From: WVZL01 sp041862375
GTDB taxonomy: Bacteria > Acidobacteriota > Aminicenantia > Aminicenantales > Aminicenantaceae
DNA: 64,000 bases
Direction: 5' to 3'
NCBI GenBank assembly: GCA_041862375.1
Contig: JBGVTE010000065.1
Span: 3,314-67,313, forward strand
The notes beneath the pieces were generated by a model. The model had not been told where the DNA came from, did not search any database, and saw only the letters and a list, made by a program, of their open reading frames with translations. The position numbers were made by a program, and so were the translations under genes. Of the stretch, positions 8,423 through 16,677 are shown one piece after another; within the stretch, counting starts at the first letter, position 1, and the number at the start of each line of letters is the position of its first letter.

Positions 8423-9226
8423 ATGTATGAAAGCCACTGGGGTCTGAGGGAAAAGCCATTCGAGAACACGCCTGATCCCCGATTCATGTATTATTCACAT
8501 GAACACCTGGAAGCTGCAACAAGATTGACCTACGCAATCAAGGAACGCAAGGGAGCAGCTTTACTGACCGGCGATTATGGCTGTGGAAAAACAATTATAA
8601 GCAGACTGATTTTTGAAATATTACCTCAGGATAAATATGAAATAGGCCTCGTTACCAATCCTATGCTGAGCTCAATTGACCTTCTTAGAGAAATTTGCTT
8701 TGAATTGGATATAAGGCTTTCTCCAGATTCAACAAAACCTCAAATATTAAAAGACCTCAATAACAATTTTTACGAAAATATGAATAATGACAAAGAAAGT
8801 GTTATTATGATAGACGAAGCCCATACTATCAAGGACACGGACACATTTGAGGAATTGAGGCTTCTCTTGAATTTTCAGCTCAACGAAAGGTTTCTCATGA
8901 CGCTTGTACTCATCGGGCAGCCCGAACTGAGGAATAAAATAGATAATCTTCAATCATTCAAACAGAGAATATCGATAATGTATCATATAAATCCCTTGAG
9001 TAAGAGCGACACTGAAAAGTACATAGCTCACAGATTAAGTAAGGCCGGTGTTGTAAGAGAAATCTTTTTACCAGCTTCCCTAAAATTAATTTGGGAAAGA
9101 TCCGAAGGAATTCCTCGAGTGATAAATACTATCTGTGACATGTGCTTACTCACAGGATTTACTAGAAAACTTAATGTTATAAACGAAGAAGTAGCAAAAC
9201 AAATTATCAATGATTTAGGTAGTTAA
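8423..9226 (+). CDS. ExeA-like AAA ATPase
   Basis: A 267-residue single-domain ATPase starting YESHWGLREKPFENTPDP, the hallmark opening of the GspA/ExeA family and of ATPases found beside exopolysaccharide loci. Walker A is TGDYGCGKT at residues 49-57 and Walker B is VIMIDEAH at about 127-134. A sensor region (LIGQPELRNKI) and a C-terminal lid (EGIPRVINTICDMCL) follow. It lacks the transmembrane and peptidoglycan-binding extension of full-length ExeA, so it should be cytoplasmic. It is six bases from the HD-GYP gene and probably co-transcribed. Its place at the edge of the polysaccharide locus suggests a role in assembly or secretion; this is inference. Confidence 0.85.
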   Translation: MYESHWGLREKPFENTPDPRFMYYSHEHLEAATRLTYAIKERKGAALLTGDYGCGKTIISRLIFEILPQDKYEIGLVTNPMLSSIDLLREICFELDIRLSPDSTKPQILKDLNNNFYENMNNDKESVIMIDEAHTIKDTDTFEELRLLLNFQLNERFLMTLVLIGQPELRNKIDNLQSFKQRISIMYHINPLSKSDTEKYIAHRLSKAGVVREIFLPASLKLIWERSEGIPRVINTICDMCLLTGFTRKLNVINEEVAKQIINDLGS

Positions 9227-9232
9227 GTCATT

Positions 9233-10237
9233 ATGGTCAGAATATCTGAACTTCTAAAAAAGCGCGCTGGAGAGAAACCTCAAACCGGTGAATTTTTAGT
9301 CTCTGAAGCAATCAAAGAAAAGGGAGATATAGACAGCCCGCTTGGAGTCAGAAGAATTTATGAGGATACAATTCTTCGTTTAAAGCATATATTTCAAGAT
9401 ATTATAGATGGTAAATCCGTAGAGATAAAAGAAATTGAAAACCTTGCTGTAAAAATAGAAGAAACACTTCAGGTTAAGATTGATACATTCCTGTCTTTAG
9501 TAAACAATTTCTCTCTATATGAAAAGGAAGATGATTTTCTCTATGCTCATTCAGTAAATGTGGCAATTTTAGTAACTAACATCGGAATATCATTTGGATT
9601 TGATAAAAGAGAACTTATTGATTTATGCATAGCTAGCCTTATACATGATATCGGTATGCTTAAAGTCCCCCAAGAAATAGTGAGCAAGCCCGAAAAATTA
9701 ACAAAAGGGGAGTTTGAGCTGGTTAAAAAGCATCCGATTTATGGCTTACAATTATTGAGTAACGTCAAAGGTTTGCCGAAAGCTACTCTTGAAGTTGTTT
9801 ATCATCACCATGATAAAATAGATGGAACAGGGTACCCTGAGCCAAAGAGAGGTGAGAGAACCTCCAAATATGCTCAAATCGTGGGAATAGCTGAAATTTA
9901 TGAAGCTTTAACACATCCTCGACCCTATCGCAGTTATAAAATTATTCCTTCCGAGGCTGTAAAAATTATTGTCAAAGAGGAATCGAGTTCCTATGAAAAT
10001 GAAATACTAAGAGCTTTTCTCAACTATGTTACTTTTTATCCCGTCGGAAGCCATGTATTATTGAATACCAATGAAATTGGCAAGGTCCTTAAAGTAAACG
10101 AGAATCTTCCCCTGCGTCCAGTTGTAGAAATCATGTACGATTCAGAAAGAAAGAAACTTGAGAAAACCAAAACAATTGATTTGACAAAATCTCCCGTTGT
10201 ATACATAGAGAAAGCTATAGATGAGGATACTATTTAA
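9233..10237 (+). CDS. HD-GYP domain protein (putative cyclic-di-GMP phosphodiesterase)
   Basis: A 334-residue protein. The N-terminal ~95 residues are charged and helical; the HD-GYP domain spans about 100-250. Seen: H106, the HD pair H138-D139 in LIHDIGM, H167 in KKHPIYG, the HHHDKIDGTGYP block at 191-202, and the RPYR motif near 230. Two departures from the consensus are visible. HDIGK is HDIGM, and the usual Asp metal ligand in the ADxYDALT helix is Glu (AEIYEALTH). A C-terminal ~70-residue beta-rich extension follows. If active it would lower c-di-GMP. Pairing with the ExeA-like gene suggests a regulatory module for the adjacent polysaccharide genes. Confidence 0.83.
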   Translation: MVRISELLKKRAGEKPQTGEFLVSEAIKEKGDIDSPLGVRRIYEDTILRLKHIFQDIIDGKSVEIKEIENLAVKIEETLQVKIDTFLSLVNNFSLYEKEDDFLYAHSVNVAILVTNIGISFGFDKRELIDLCIASLIHDIGMLKVPQEIVSKPEKLTKGEFELVKKHPIYGLQLLSNVKGLPKATLEVVYHHHDKIDGTGYPEPKRGERTSKYAQIVGIAEIYEALTHPRPYRSYKIIPSEAVKIIVKEESSSYENEILRAFLNYVTFYPVGSHVLLNTNEIGKVLKVNENLPLRPVVEIMYDSERKKLEKTKTIDLTKSPVVYIEKAIDEDTI

Positions 10238-10372
10238 GTGGATTTTGGAGCTGATACCATTTATTATTTCTATACAGGCCAACAGAAATCCTAAAACATA
10301 TATTCAAGCTATACCATCATGATAACTTTTTCAGTTCGAACCTCGGAAAAAAGCTAATCTAAGACCTCGCTT

Positions 10373-11056
10373 ATGATTGTCTCAATTCATCAACCTCAGT
10401 ACCTGCCCTGGTTGGGATACTTCGATAAAATTGAAAAAAGCGATATTTTTATCTTCTTGGATAATGTGCAATTTAAAAAAAATGAATGGCAGAATCGGAA
10501 TAAAATCAAGACTGCTCAGGATTGGCAGTGGCTCACTGTTCCCGTGATTCACAAATATCCTCAAAAAATTTTGGAAGTCAAAATTAACAACAGAGTCCCT
10601 TGGAGCAGAAAACATTTAAGTGCGCTTATTACTAATTATTCCAAGGCTCCCTTTTATAAAGAGTATATTGATTTTTTTGAACAAACATATGCCCGGAACT
10701 GGGGCTATTTAGCCGACATTAATATTCAAATGATTAAATATTTAACAACTGCTTTGGGTATTTCGGAGAAAAAGTTTATAAAGGCATCAAAATACGAAGT
10801 GAGAGAAGACGGCACTGAGCGATTAATTGATCTATGCAAGCACGTAGGAGGAGACATTTACCTCTCTGGAAAAGACGGAGCAAAGTATTTAAACCTGGAC
10901 AAATTTAAGGAAGAAGGAATCAAGGTGATCTTCCAAGATTATAACCACCCGCAATATCCTCAGCTTTATGGAAGTTTTGAGCCATATCTTTCAGTCATAG
11001 ATTTACTCTTTAATTGCGGTCAAAAGAGCCTTTCAATCTTAAAGGGAGGAGAATGA
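10373..11056 (+). CDS. WbqC family protein
   Basis: A 227-residue protein with the WbqC opening VSIHQPQYLPWLGYFDKI and the following FIFLDNVQFKKNEWQNRN. The family occurs in O-antigen and capsule loci and is thought to act on amino-sugar nucleotides, but the reaction is not settled as far as I know. No signal peptide. The stop codon overlaps the start of the next gene (ATGA), so it is coupled to the PIG-L deacetylase. It heads the WbqC, PIG-L, DegT, WecB sugar-modification run. Confidence 0.85.
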   Translation: MIVSIHQPQYLPWLGYFDKIEKSDIFIFLDNVQFKKNEWQNRNKIKTAQDWQWLTVPVIHKYPQKILEVKINNRVPWSRKHLSALITNYSKAPFYKEYIDFFEQTYARNWGYLADINIQMIKYLTTALGISEKKFIKASKYEVREDGTERLIDLCKHVGGDIYLSGKDGAKYLNLDKFKEEGIKVIFQDYNHPQYPQLYGSFEPYLSVIDLLFNCGQKSLSILKGGE

Positions 11057-11673
11057 AATTGAATATTTTAGCTTTAGGAGCACATCCCGACGATATTGAA
11101 TACGGGTGCGGAGGCAGTTTTCTTAAATTTTCCAGAAAAGGAGTGAAAATATATTTTATGGTTTTAACCAAAGGTGAATTCGGTGGAGAGACAGAAGTAA
11201 GACAGAAAGAACAAGAAGAAGCAATGAAAATTTTGGGCATTAAGAAGATATTTTGGGGTGGATACATGGACACTGAGCTTCCCAATGAAAGAATAATAAT
11301 CACCCATATTGATGAAGTAATTAAAAAGGTGAATCCAGATGAAATATACGTAAATTACTTTGATGATATTCATCAGGACCACCGGATATTAGCGAAATGT
11401 ACTTTAGCCGCAACTCGGTATATAAAAAGGGTGTTGTTCTATGAAGATTACACCTCCAGTAATTTTGAACCGGATATATTTGTTGATATTGAGGATGTAT
11501 TGGAAGAAAAACAAAAATTGATTCAAGTATTTTCTTCTCAAGTTGTTAAAACTTACCCTACTAAACTAGATATAGTTGAAAGTGTGCGAGCTACAGCAAA
11601 TTTCAGGGGATTTCAAGGAAAAGTTAAGTATGCTGAAGGATTCAAGGCGTTCAGATTTTTACGCGAAATATAA
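11053..11673 (+). CDS. PIG-L family deacetylase
   Basis: A 206-residue zinc-dependent N-deacetylase of the LmbE/PIG-L type. The metal motif AHPDDIEYGCGG is at residues 9-20, followed by TKGEFGG and a second metal block with HQDHR near residue 112. I start it at the ATG at 11053, preceded by aaagggagga, rather than at the in-frame ATG at 11014, because homology begins there and the overlap with wbqC is then four bases. It likely removes an acetyl group from an N-acetyl amino sugar. With the neighbouring WbqC protein and aminotransferase it could remodel an amino sugar before polymer assembly; that link is inference. Confidence 0.88.
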   Translation: MKLNILALGAHPDDIEYGCGGSFLKFSRKGVKIYFMVLTKGEFGGETEVRQKEQEEAMKILGIKKIFWGGYMDTELPNERIIITHIDEVIKKVNPDEIYVNYFDDIHQDHRILAKCTLAATRYIKRVLFYEDYTSSNFEPDIFVDIEDVLEEKQKLIQVFSSQVVKTYPTKLDIVESVRATANFRGFQGKVKYAEGFKAFRFLREI

Positions 11674-11677
11674 TATA

Positions 11678-12727
11678 ATGTATTGTGAGCCTATTCCTCA
11701 CTCTAGACCTTATATAACTGATTCAGATATAAAGGCTGTTACTTCAGCGCTGGAATCTGGCCAGCTATCTCAGGGTTCTTCAGTCAATAAATTTGAGAGG
11801 AATTTAGCTGATTTTATTGGGAAAAAAGAGGCTGTTGCAACCAGCTCTGGAACTGCTGCTCTTCATCTGTCATTATCAGCCTTAGGTGTCAAGGAAAAGG
11901 ATGAAATAATAATCCCATCCTTTGTTTGTACTGCAGTTCTGAATGCCGTAAATTACACAGGAGCAACTCCGAGGATAGTAGATATTGAGTCATCTACCTT
12001 CAATATCTCAGTTGAAGCTGTCAAAAAAGCAGTAAATAAAAAAACAAGAGCAGTCATTGTGCCTCACATGTTTGGATGCCCCGCTGAAATCGATGCTCTG
12101 TCTGATCTAGGAATTCCCATAATAGAAGATTGTGCTCAGGCCATTGGCGTAACTTTTAAGGGACAGAACGTGGGAAGCTTTGGCCTTCTATCTGTATTTT
12201 CTTTCTATGCCACCAAGGTTATCACCAGTGGAGAGGGAGGAATGGTTTTGAGTGACTCGAGAGAGTTAATTTCTAAAATCAGAGACCTCAGAGGATATGA
12301 CAACAGAGATGACTACGTTTTACGGTACAACTACAAGATGACTGACTTACAGGCATCTCTGGGTTTTAACCAGCTATCTTTTTTAGAGGAATTTATAACC
12401 AAGCGAAGAGAGATTGCTGTAAGGTATTTCCGGGAATTTAAAGATTGTGACTTCACTCTCCCTCCCTGGAAAGAAGGAAACGAACATATATACTATAGGT
12501 TTGTTGTAAAAACCAGAGGCAATGCTTCTGATTATCTTGAAAAAACAGAAGAGAAGAAAGTGATGTGCAGGCGTCCCGTATATATTCCTCTTCATGTCTA
12601 TCTAAATCTATCAGGATTTCCTCACTCATCAGAAGCTTGGAAAAGGACAATCTCAATCCCCCTTTACCCTTCTCTAAAAGAAAACGAAGTAGAAAGGATT
12701 ATTCGTGTAATCAAGGAAGTTTTTTAA
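11678..12727 (+). CDS. DegT/DnrJ/EryC1/StrS family sugar aminotransferase
   Basis: A fold-type I PLP enzyme of 350 residues that transaminates keto-sugar nucleotides. Seen: IPHSRPYITDSDIKAV at the N-terminus, SSGTAALHLSLSALG, the EDCAQAIG block (Asp binding the pyridine nitrogen), and the Schiff-base lysine in SFYATKVITSGEGG. The ATG at 11678 matches the family start and follows the PIG-L stop by four bases, though no clear ribosome site is seen. An in-frame ATG at 11630 has AAGGA upstream and cannot be excluded. It probably supplies the amino group of a sugar used in the polysaccharide. Confidence 0.88.
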   Translation: MYCEPIPHSRPYITDSDIKAVTSALESGQLSQGSSVNKFERNLADFIGKKEAVATSSGTAALHLSLSALGVKEKDEIIIPSFVCTAVLNAVNYTGATPRIVDIESSTFNISVEAVKKAVNKKTRAVIVPHMFGCPAEIDALSDLGIPIIEDCAQAIGVTFKGQNVGSFGLLSVFSFYATKVITSGEGGMVLSDSRELISKIRDLRGYDNRDDYVLRYNYKMTDLQASLGFNQLSFLEEFITKRREIAVRYFREFKDCDFTLPPWKEGNEHIYYRFVVKTRGNASDYLEKTEEKKVMCRRPVYIPLHVYLNLSGFPHSSEAWKRTISIPLYPSLKENEVERIIRVIKEVF

Positions 12728-12743
12728 TATCAGGCGTAATCCT

Positions 12744-13940
12744 ATGAATTTGGAAAAAACCATGAGAATTATCAGTGTAGTTGGTGCACGCCCTCAATTC
12801 ATTAAACTGGCTCCCTTCATTAGTGCCATAAAAAAACACAATGAGTCACACTCAAATCAGAAAATTGAACATTCGATTGTTCACACAGGACAGCATTACG
12901 ACTATGAAATGAATAAGATTTTCTTTGATGAACTAGGTATTCCTGAGCCTGATGTTAACTTGGAGGTGGGTTCTGGCACTCATGGCATTCAGACAGGCGA
13001 AATGATGAAAAGAGCTGAGCAGGCCCTGATAGAGAAGATGCCGAACTGGATTCTTGTTTACGGCGATACTAATTCAACCCTTGCTGGTGCGCTCGCTGCG
13101 GTGAAGCTTCATATCCTTGTTGGCCATGTAGAATCTGGCTTAAGAAGTTATAACAGAAAAATGCCTGAGGAAATAAACAGAATTCTTACAGATCATTGTT
13201 CCGCTGTTCTCTTTTGCCCGACTGAAAATGCTGTAAAAAACTTAATGAAAGAAGGCTTTCCAAACATTATCAACAAGGGCATACTATCAGACTCTTCTTC
13301 GATTGAATTGTTAATCAGCGACACCGAGCTACCAGTGGTAATAAATATCGGAGACATTATGTATGATACCCTTCTGATGGGCATGGAAATTGCCGAGAAG
13401 AAATCAACAATTTTAGAAAAACTCGATATCAAGCCAAATGAATATTACCTAGCAACAATACACAGGGCAGAAAATACAGACAATAAAGATAGACTAAGGA
13501 CAATAATTGATTCATTCGTCGAGATAAGCGAAAAATATCCGCTTATATTTCCTGTTCATCCGAGAACAAGAAAAATCCTTGAGGAATATAATATCCCTCA
13601 TTCAGGTTTAAACCAGGTGCTTTTGTTAGATCCTATCAGCTACTTCGATATGTTAATCCTTGAGAAAAACGCATATAAAATATTGACAGATTCAGGAGGA
13701 GTTCAGAAGGAGGCATACTTGATGAAAATTCCGTGTATTACTTTGAGAGACGAGACAGAGTGGATAGAAACAGTGGAGAGCGGTTTTAATATTTTATCCG
13801 GGATAACTAAAGAGGCGATTGTTACATCAACACTCTCATCTCAATTCAGTCAACAAGCTAAAAAAGCTATTTTTGGAAATGGCCAGACAAGTCAGGAAAT
13901 GGTGAAGGTATTGATTAAACTGAAGGATTTGTCCTTTTAG
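12744..13940 (+). CDS. wecB: UDP-N-acetylglucosamine 2-epimerase (non-hydrolysing)
   Basis: A 398-residue GT-B-fold epimerase that converts UDP-GlcNAc to UDP-ManNAc for surface polysaccharides. Seen: VVGARPQFIKLAPF, the HTGQHYDYEM block, VYGDTNST, HVESGLRS, EEINRILTDH, the TIHRAENTD block, PVHPRTRK and LTDSGGVQKEA. An insertion of about 25 residues (roughly 175-200, around LSDSSSIELL) interrupts the region before NIGDIMYD, making it longer than the usual ~375. The start is either 12744 or the in-frame ATG at 12762. Its 3' end overlaps the convergent glycosyltransferase by 26 bases. Confidence 0.9.
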   Translation: MNLEKTMRIISVVGARPQFIKLAPFISAIKKHNESHSNQKIEHSIVHTGQHYDYEMNKIFFDELGIPEPDVNLEVGSGTHGIQTGEMMKRAEQALIEKMPNWILVYGDTNSTLAGALAAVKLHILVGHVESGLRSYNRKMPEEINRILTDHCSAVLFCPTENAVKNLMKEGFPNIINKGILSDSSSIELLISDTELPVVINIGDIMYDTLLMGMEIAEKKSTILEKLDIKPNEYYLATIHRAENTDNKDRLRTIIDSFVEISEKYPLIFPVHPRTRKILEEYNIPHSGLNQVLLLDPISYFDMLILEKNAYKILTDSGGVQKEAYLMKIPCITLRDETEWIETVESGFNILSGITKEAIVTSTLSSQFSQQAKKAIFGNGQTSQEMVKVLIKLKDLSF

Positions 13941-15117
13941 AGGATAGAGGGTAAATATTTTTCTGGATCAATAATTTCTTGTAGAGTTCGGCTATAATCT
14001 CAACCATTTTTTCACTGCTAAAATTCAAGGCCATTTCTCTTCCTGCCAGCCCCATTTCTTCTCTTTTTTGTTTATCCTCCAGAAGAATCTGAATATGTTG
14101 TGCTAATTTTTCTGGATTTTTTGGAGGGACTAGAAAGCCATTTCTACCCTGGGTCACTAAATCAGGTATTCCCCCGATATTGCTGGCTACAATTGGCTTA
14201 TTAAGAGCCATCGCTTCAACTAACACTCTTCCCATTCCTTCATTGAGGGAAGGCAGTACAAAAACATCAAAAATTGAGATGATTTTGACTACATCATCCC
14301 TCCAGCCCAAGAAAACTACATTACTTTCAACGCCTGATTCACGAGCCTGTCTTTCCAAACTTAGCCTAAGATTTCCATCTCCTGCAAATATAAAAAAAGT
14401 ATTTGGATATGCGGGAATTATCTGTTGAGCAGCTTGAATCAAAAATTCCGGCCCTTTTACAGTCTCAAGTCTGCCAACTGTCCCAGCTACCATGGAATTT
14501 TCAGGTATTCCAAGCTCCTTTTTGAAATTCTGAGTTTCATAAAAAGGCAGTTCTTTGAATTTATCCAGCTCTACACCGCTAAAGATAACAACAAATTTGT
14601 CCCCATCAGCTATTCCTGCCTTTATAGTGTCATCTTTTTCTTTTTCTGTGAGAGCAATTATTTTATCAGTTATTCGGGCAGCAATTTTTTCGAGCAAAAT
14701 AAAGAGCTTTGTTTTTGCAGGGCCAAAGTAGCCAAAAAAGACATGTCCATGAGGTGTGTGTACTATGATTGGGACTCCTGCAAACTTCGCGGCAAACCTG
14801 CCCAGAAAGCCTCCCTTTGAAGTGTGAGTATGAACAATGTCAAATTTTCCTTTTCTTATAATTCTGTATAGTTTACAGAACGTCTTTAAGTCATTAAAGG
14901 GACTTATTCTGCGCACTAATTCAGGAATAAAAATATATTCTATTCCAAAATCTTCTATTTGTTTTCTCCTGTTATGTTCAGGCGCGTCTACAGGACCTCC
15001 TACTAGAGTTACATCAAATATGGTTTTATCCAATCCTCTGACTGTGAGAAACGTGTTTTCAGCTGATCCCCCTTTATCAAGGCGAGTAATGATGTGCAGA
15101 ACTTTAGTCTTTTGCAT
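13915..15117 (-). CDS. GT4 family glycosyltransferase
   Basis: A 400-residue GT-B-fold retaining glycosyltransferase. The N-terminal acceptor domain begins VLHIITRLDKGGSAENT and contains DIVHTHTSKGGFLGR and HTPHGHVFFGYFG. The C-terminal Glycos_transf_1 domain has VGRLETVKGPEFLI, the VFLGWRDDVVKII segment, and the nucleotide-sugar block PSLNEGMGRVLVEAMA with the EX7E-type acid pair. It is the only polysaccharide gene on the minus strand between 10 and 29 kb and ends over wecB. It resembles CapM/EpsD-like transferases; donor and acceptor are unknown. Confidence 0.88.
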   Translation of the reverse strand: MQKTKVLHIITRLDKGGSAENTFLTVRGLDKTIFDVTLVGGPVDAPEHNRRKQIEDFGIEYIFIPELVRRISPFNDLKTFCKLYRIIRKGKFDIVHTHTSKGGFLGRFAAKFAGVPIIVHTPHGHVFFGYFGPAKTKLFILLEKIAARITDKIIALTEKEKDDTIKAGIADGDKFVVIFSGVELDKFKELPFYETQNFKKELGIPENSMVAGTVGRLETVKGPEFLIQAAQQIIPAYPNTFFIFAGDGNLRLSLERQARESGVESNVVFLGWRDDVVKIISIFDVFVLPSLNEGMGRVLVEAMALNKPIVASNIGGIPDLVTQGRNGFLVPPKNPEKLAQHIQILLEDKQKREEMGLAGREMALNFSSEKMVEIIAELYKKLLIQKNIYPLSSKRTNPSV

Positions 15118-15517
15118 ATTCAGCGGAAACTTCGATTAATACAGCGCCAGTGCTTTGATTCATATTAAAACAACTGAAAATAGCTTCACAAGAGAAACGA
15201 GAAACATTTTTTTCTGCCTCCATTTTATTAAGCCCGTCTTTTAAAATCAAATTTATTCTTGCTTGCGTAAGCATCTTTTTTTTCCGTTGATTATGAATAA
15301 TTCCTATATGTTAAACATGATGAGCTGAACGGGGTCCCCTCGCAACTCTCTTTTTTTTATTCATCTAGCTTACCTTTAAAACCTCTCTAATTCAACGAAA
15401 GAAACAATACTATTTACTTGCTTTTTTACCTGTGCTATAAGCTTTCTAGTGAGTAACTTGATTCCTCTCATGTATAAGCAAAGGAATAAATAACGCAAAC
15501 ATAGAATTGAAAACTCT
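15118..15517. other. 400-bp divergent intergenic region with one repeat end
   Basis: This gap separates two divergently transcribed glycosyltransferases and should hold both promoters; none is clear enough to place. At 15269-15291 it has a near-copy of the element end seen at 7939 (AAGCATC, eight T, CCGTTGAT). No matching inverted partner is visible within the gap. Beyond the end, similarity to the 312-bp element is doubtful. A small GGGG-T-CCCC palindrome lies near 15340. Confidence 0.45.
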
Positions 15518-16618
15518 ATGAAAGCTCGCCAATTTAAAGTACTAATCGATGCCAGAGAGTTTATTCATGGAAGAGCAACAGGTATTGGAAGATATCTGGA
15601 AGGCCTGACCGACGCACTAGCTGAAGCTGACATAATAAACGAAATCAGTCTGGCAGTATCTTCCAGTGAGGCAGTTCCTCTTAAATTAAAAAACAGAAGG
15701 AAAATAAAGAAAAATTATATTAAATCCTCTTTTTTTAAATCAGAGAAAAAATTATCCAATCTCAGCAAACAGGAATACAACTTATTCATCAGCCCCTACC
15801 CAAAATTTCCTCTCTTTGGTGTTCAATGCAAGGCTGTACACATAATACATGATGTACTCGACCTTACCCATCCTGCTTACAGAAAACGCTTCAGAAAATT
15901 ATTTGACCGTTTCAGGTTGAATTCGGCACTAAAAAAGGCATCCTTGACCTGGTATGACTCTTCATGGAGTTTGGAAGAGACTAAAAAACACTTCGGGTAT
16001 GCGGGTAAAAATCCAAGAGTGAGATATCCAGGACTGGACGAAAATTTAAAAAGTGACATGAAAGAAAATGAAGATTTAATTTTAAGCCAGCACAAATTAG
16101 AACCAGGATATATTTTAGTTCTGGGAAACGGATTACCGCATAAAAATTTAGGGATTTTACTAGAAATCGAAGATATGCTATCCAGAAAGATTGTATTTAT
16201 CGGAGTACCTAAGAAAAACCAAAAGTTCTGGAAATCAAAACATCCATCATCTAGCTCGAAATGGATGCAGTTTGCTAGTGAGGAAGCTCTTCCAGTAATA
16301 ATAAAAAGAGCTTTTTGTATTGCCCAGCCATCAACAGCAGAAGGATACGGTTATCCTCCACTAGAGGCTATGGCATGTGGTGTGCCCGCTGTAGTAAGCA
16401 AAATACCTGTTTTAATCGAGACAACTGGAGGAAATGCCTCGTTTTGTGATCCGGGAAATTCCAATGAATGGATAGAGGCTTTCCGGTCATTAGAAAATAA
16501 AAGCATCTACCAGAATCAAATAGCAAAGGGATTGAGATGGATAAAGCCACACATAGGAAAAAAAGGCTGGGGTCGACATATTTCGGATTTAGAAGAACTT
16601 CTGAGTAAAGCAAATTGA
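15518..16618 (+). CDS. GT4 family glycosyltransferase
   Basis: 366 residues. The start reads VLIDAREFIHGRATGIGRYLEGL, typical of the MtfB-like GT4 group, which are often mannosyltransferases of O-antigen synthesis. An acceptor-side IIHDVLDLTHPAYRKRF segment follows, then LVLGNGLPHKNLG and the donor block PSTAEGYGYPPLEAMACGVPAVVS. The middle is Lys-rich. It is the first gene of the plus-strand glycosyltransferase run and lacks any membrane segment, so it should act at the cytoplasmic face. Confidence 0.87.
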   Translation: MKARQFKVLIDAREFIHGRATGIGRYLEGLTDALAEADIINEISLAVSSSEAVPLKLKNRRKIKKNYIKSSFFKSEKKLSNLSKQEYNLFISPYPKFPLFGVQCKAVHIIHDVLDLTHPAYRKRFRKLFDRFRLNSALKKASLTWYDSSWSLEETKKHFGYAGKNPRVRYPGLDENLKSDMKENEDLILSQHKLEPGYILVLGNGLPHKNLGILLEIEDMLSRKIVFIGVPKKNQKFWKSKHPSSSSKWMQFASEEALPVIIKRAFCIAQPSTAEGYGYPPLEAMACGVPAVVSKIPVLIETTGGNASFCDPGNSNEWIEAFRSLENKSIYQNQIAKGLRWIKPHIGKKGWGRHISDLEELLSKAN

Positions 16619-16677
16619 AAGATGAGCTGGATTGTATCCCCCTGATTTAAACTATTAACCTCACCGTCGTATTTTTG

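Noticed and set aside
8423..9226. Exosortase (XrtA) system suggested by the ExeA-like ATPase near polysaccharide genes
   Set aside because: No exosortase gene or PEP-CTERM proteins are visible in the window, so the ATPase is not assigned to such a system.
14425..14820. 131-codon plus-strand frame opposite the minus-strand glycosyltransferase
   Set aside because: It lies wholly within the antisense of a clear GT4 gene and has no motif of its own.
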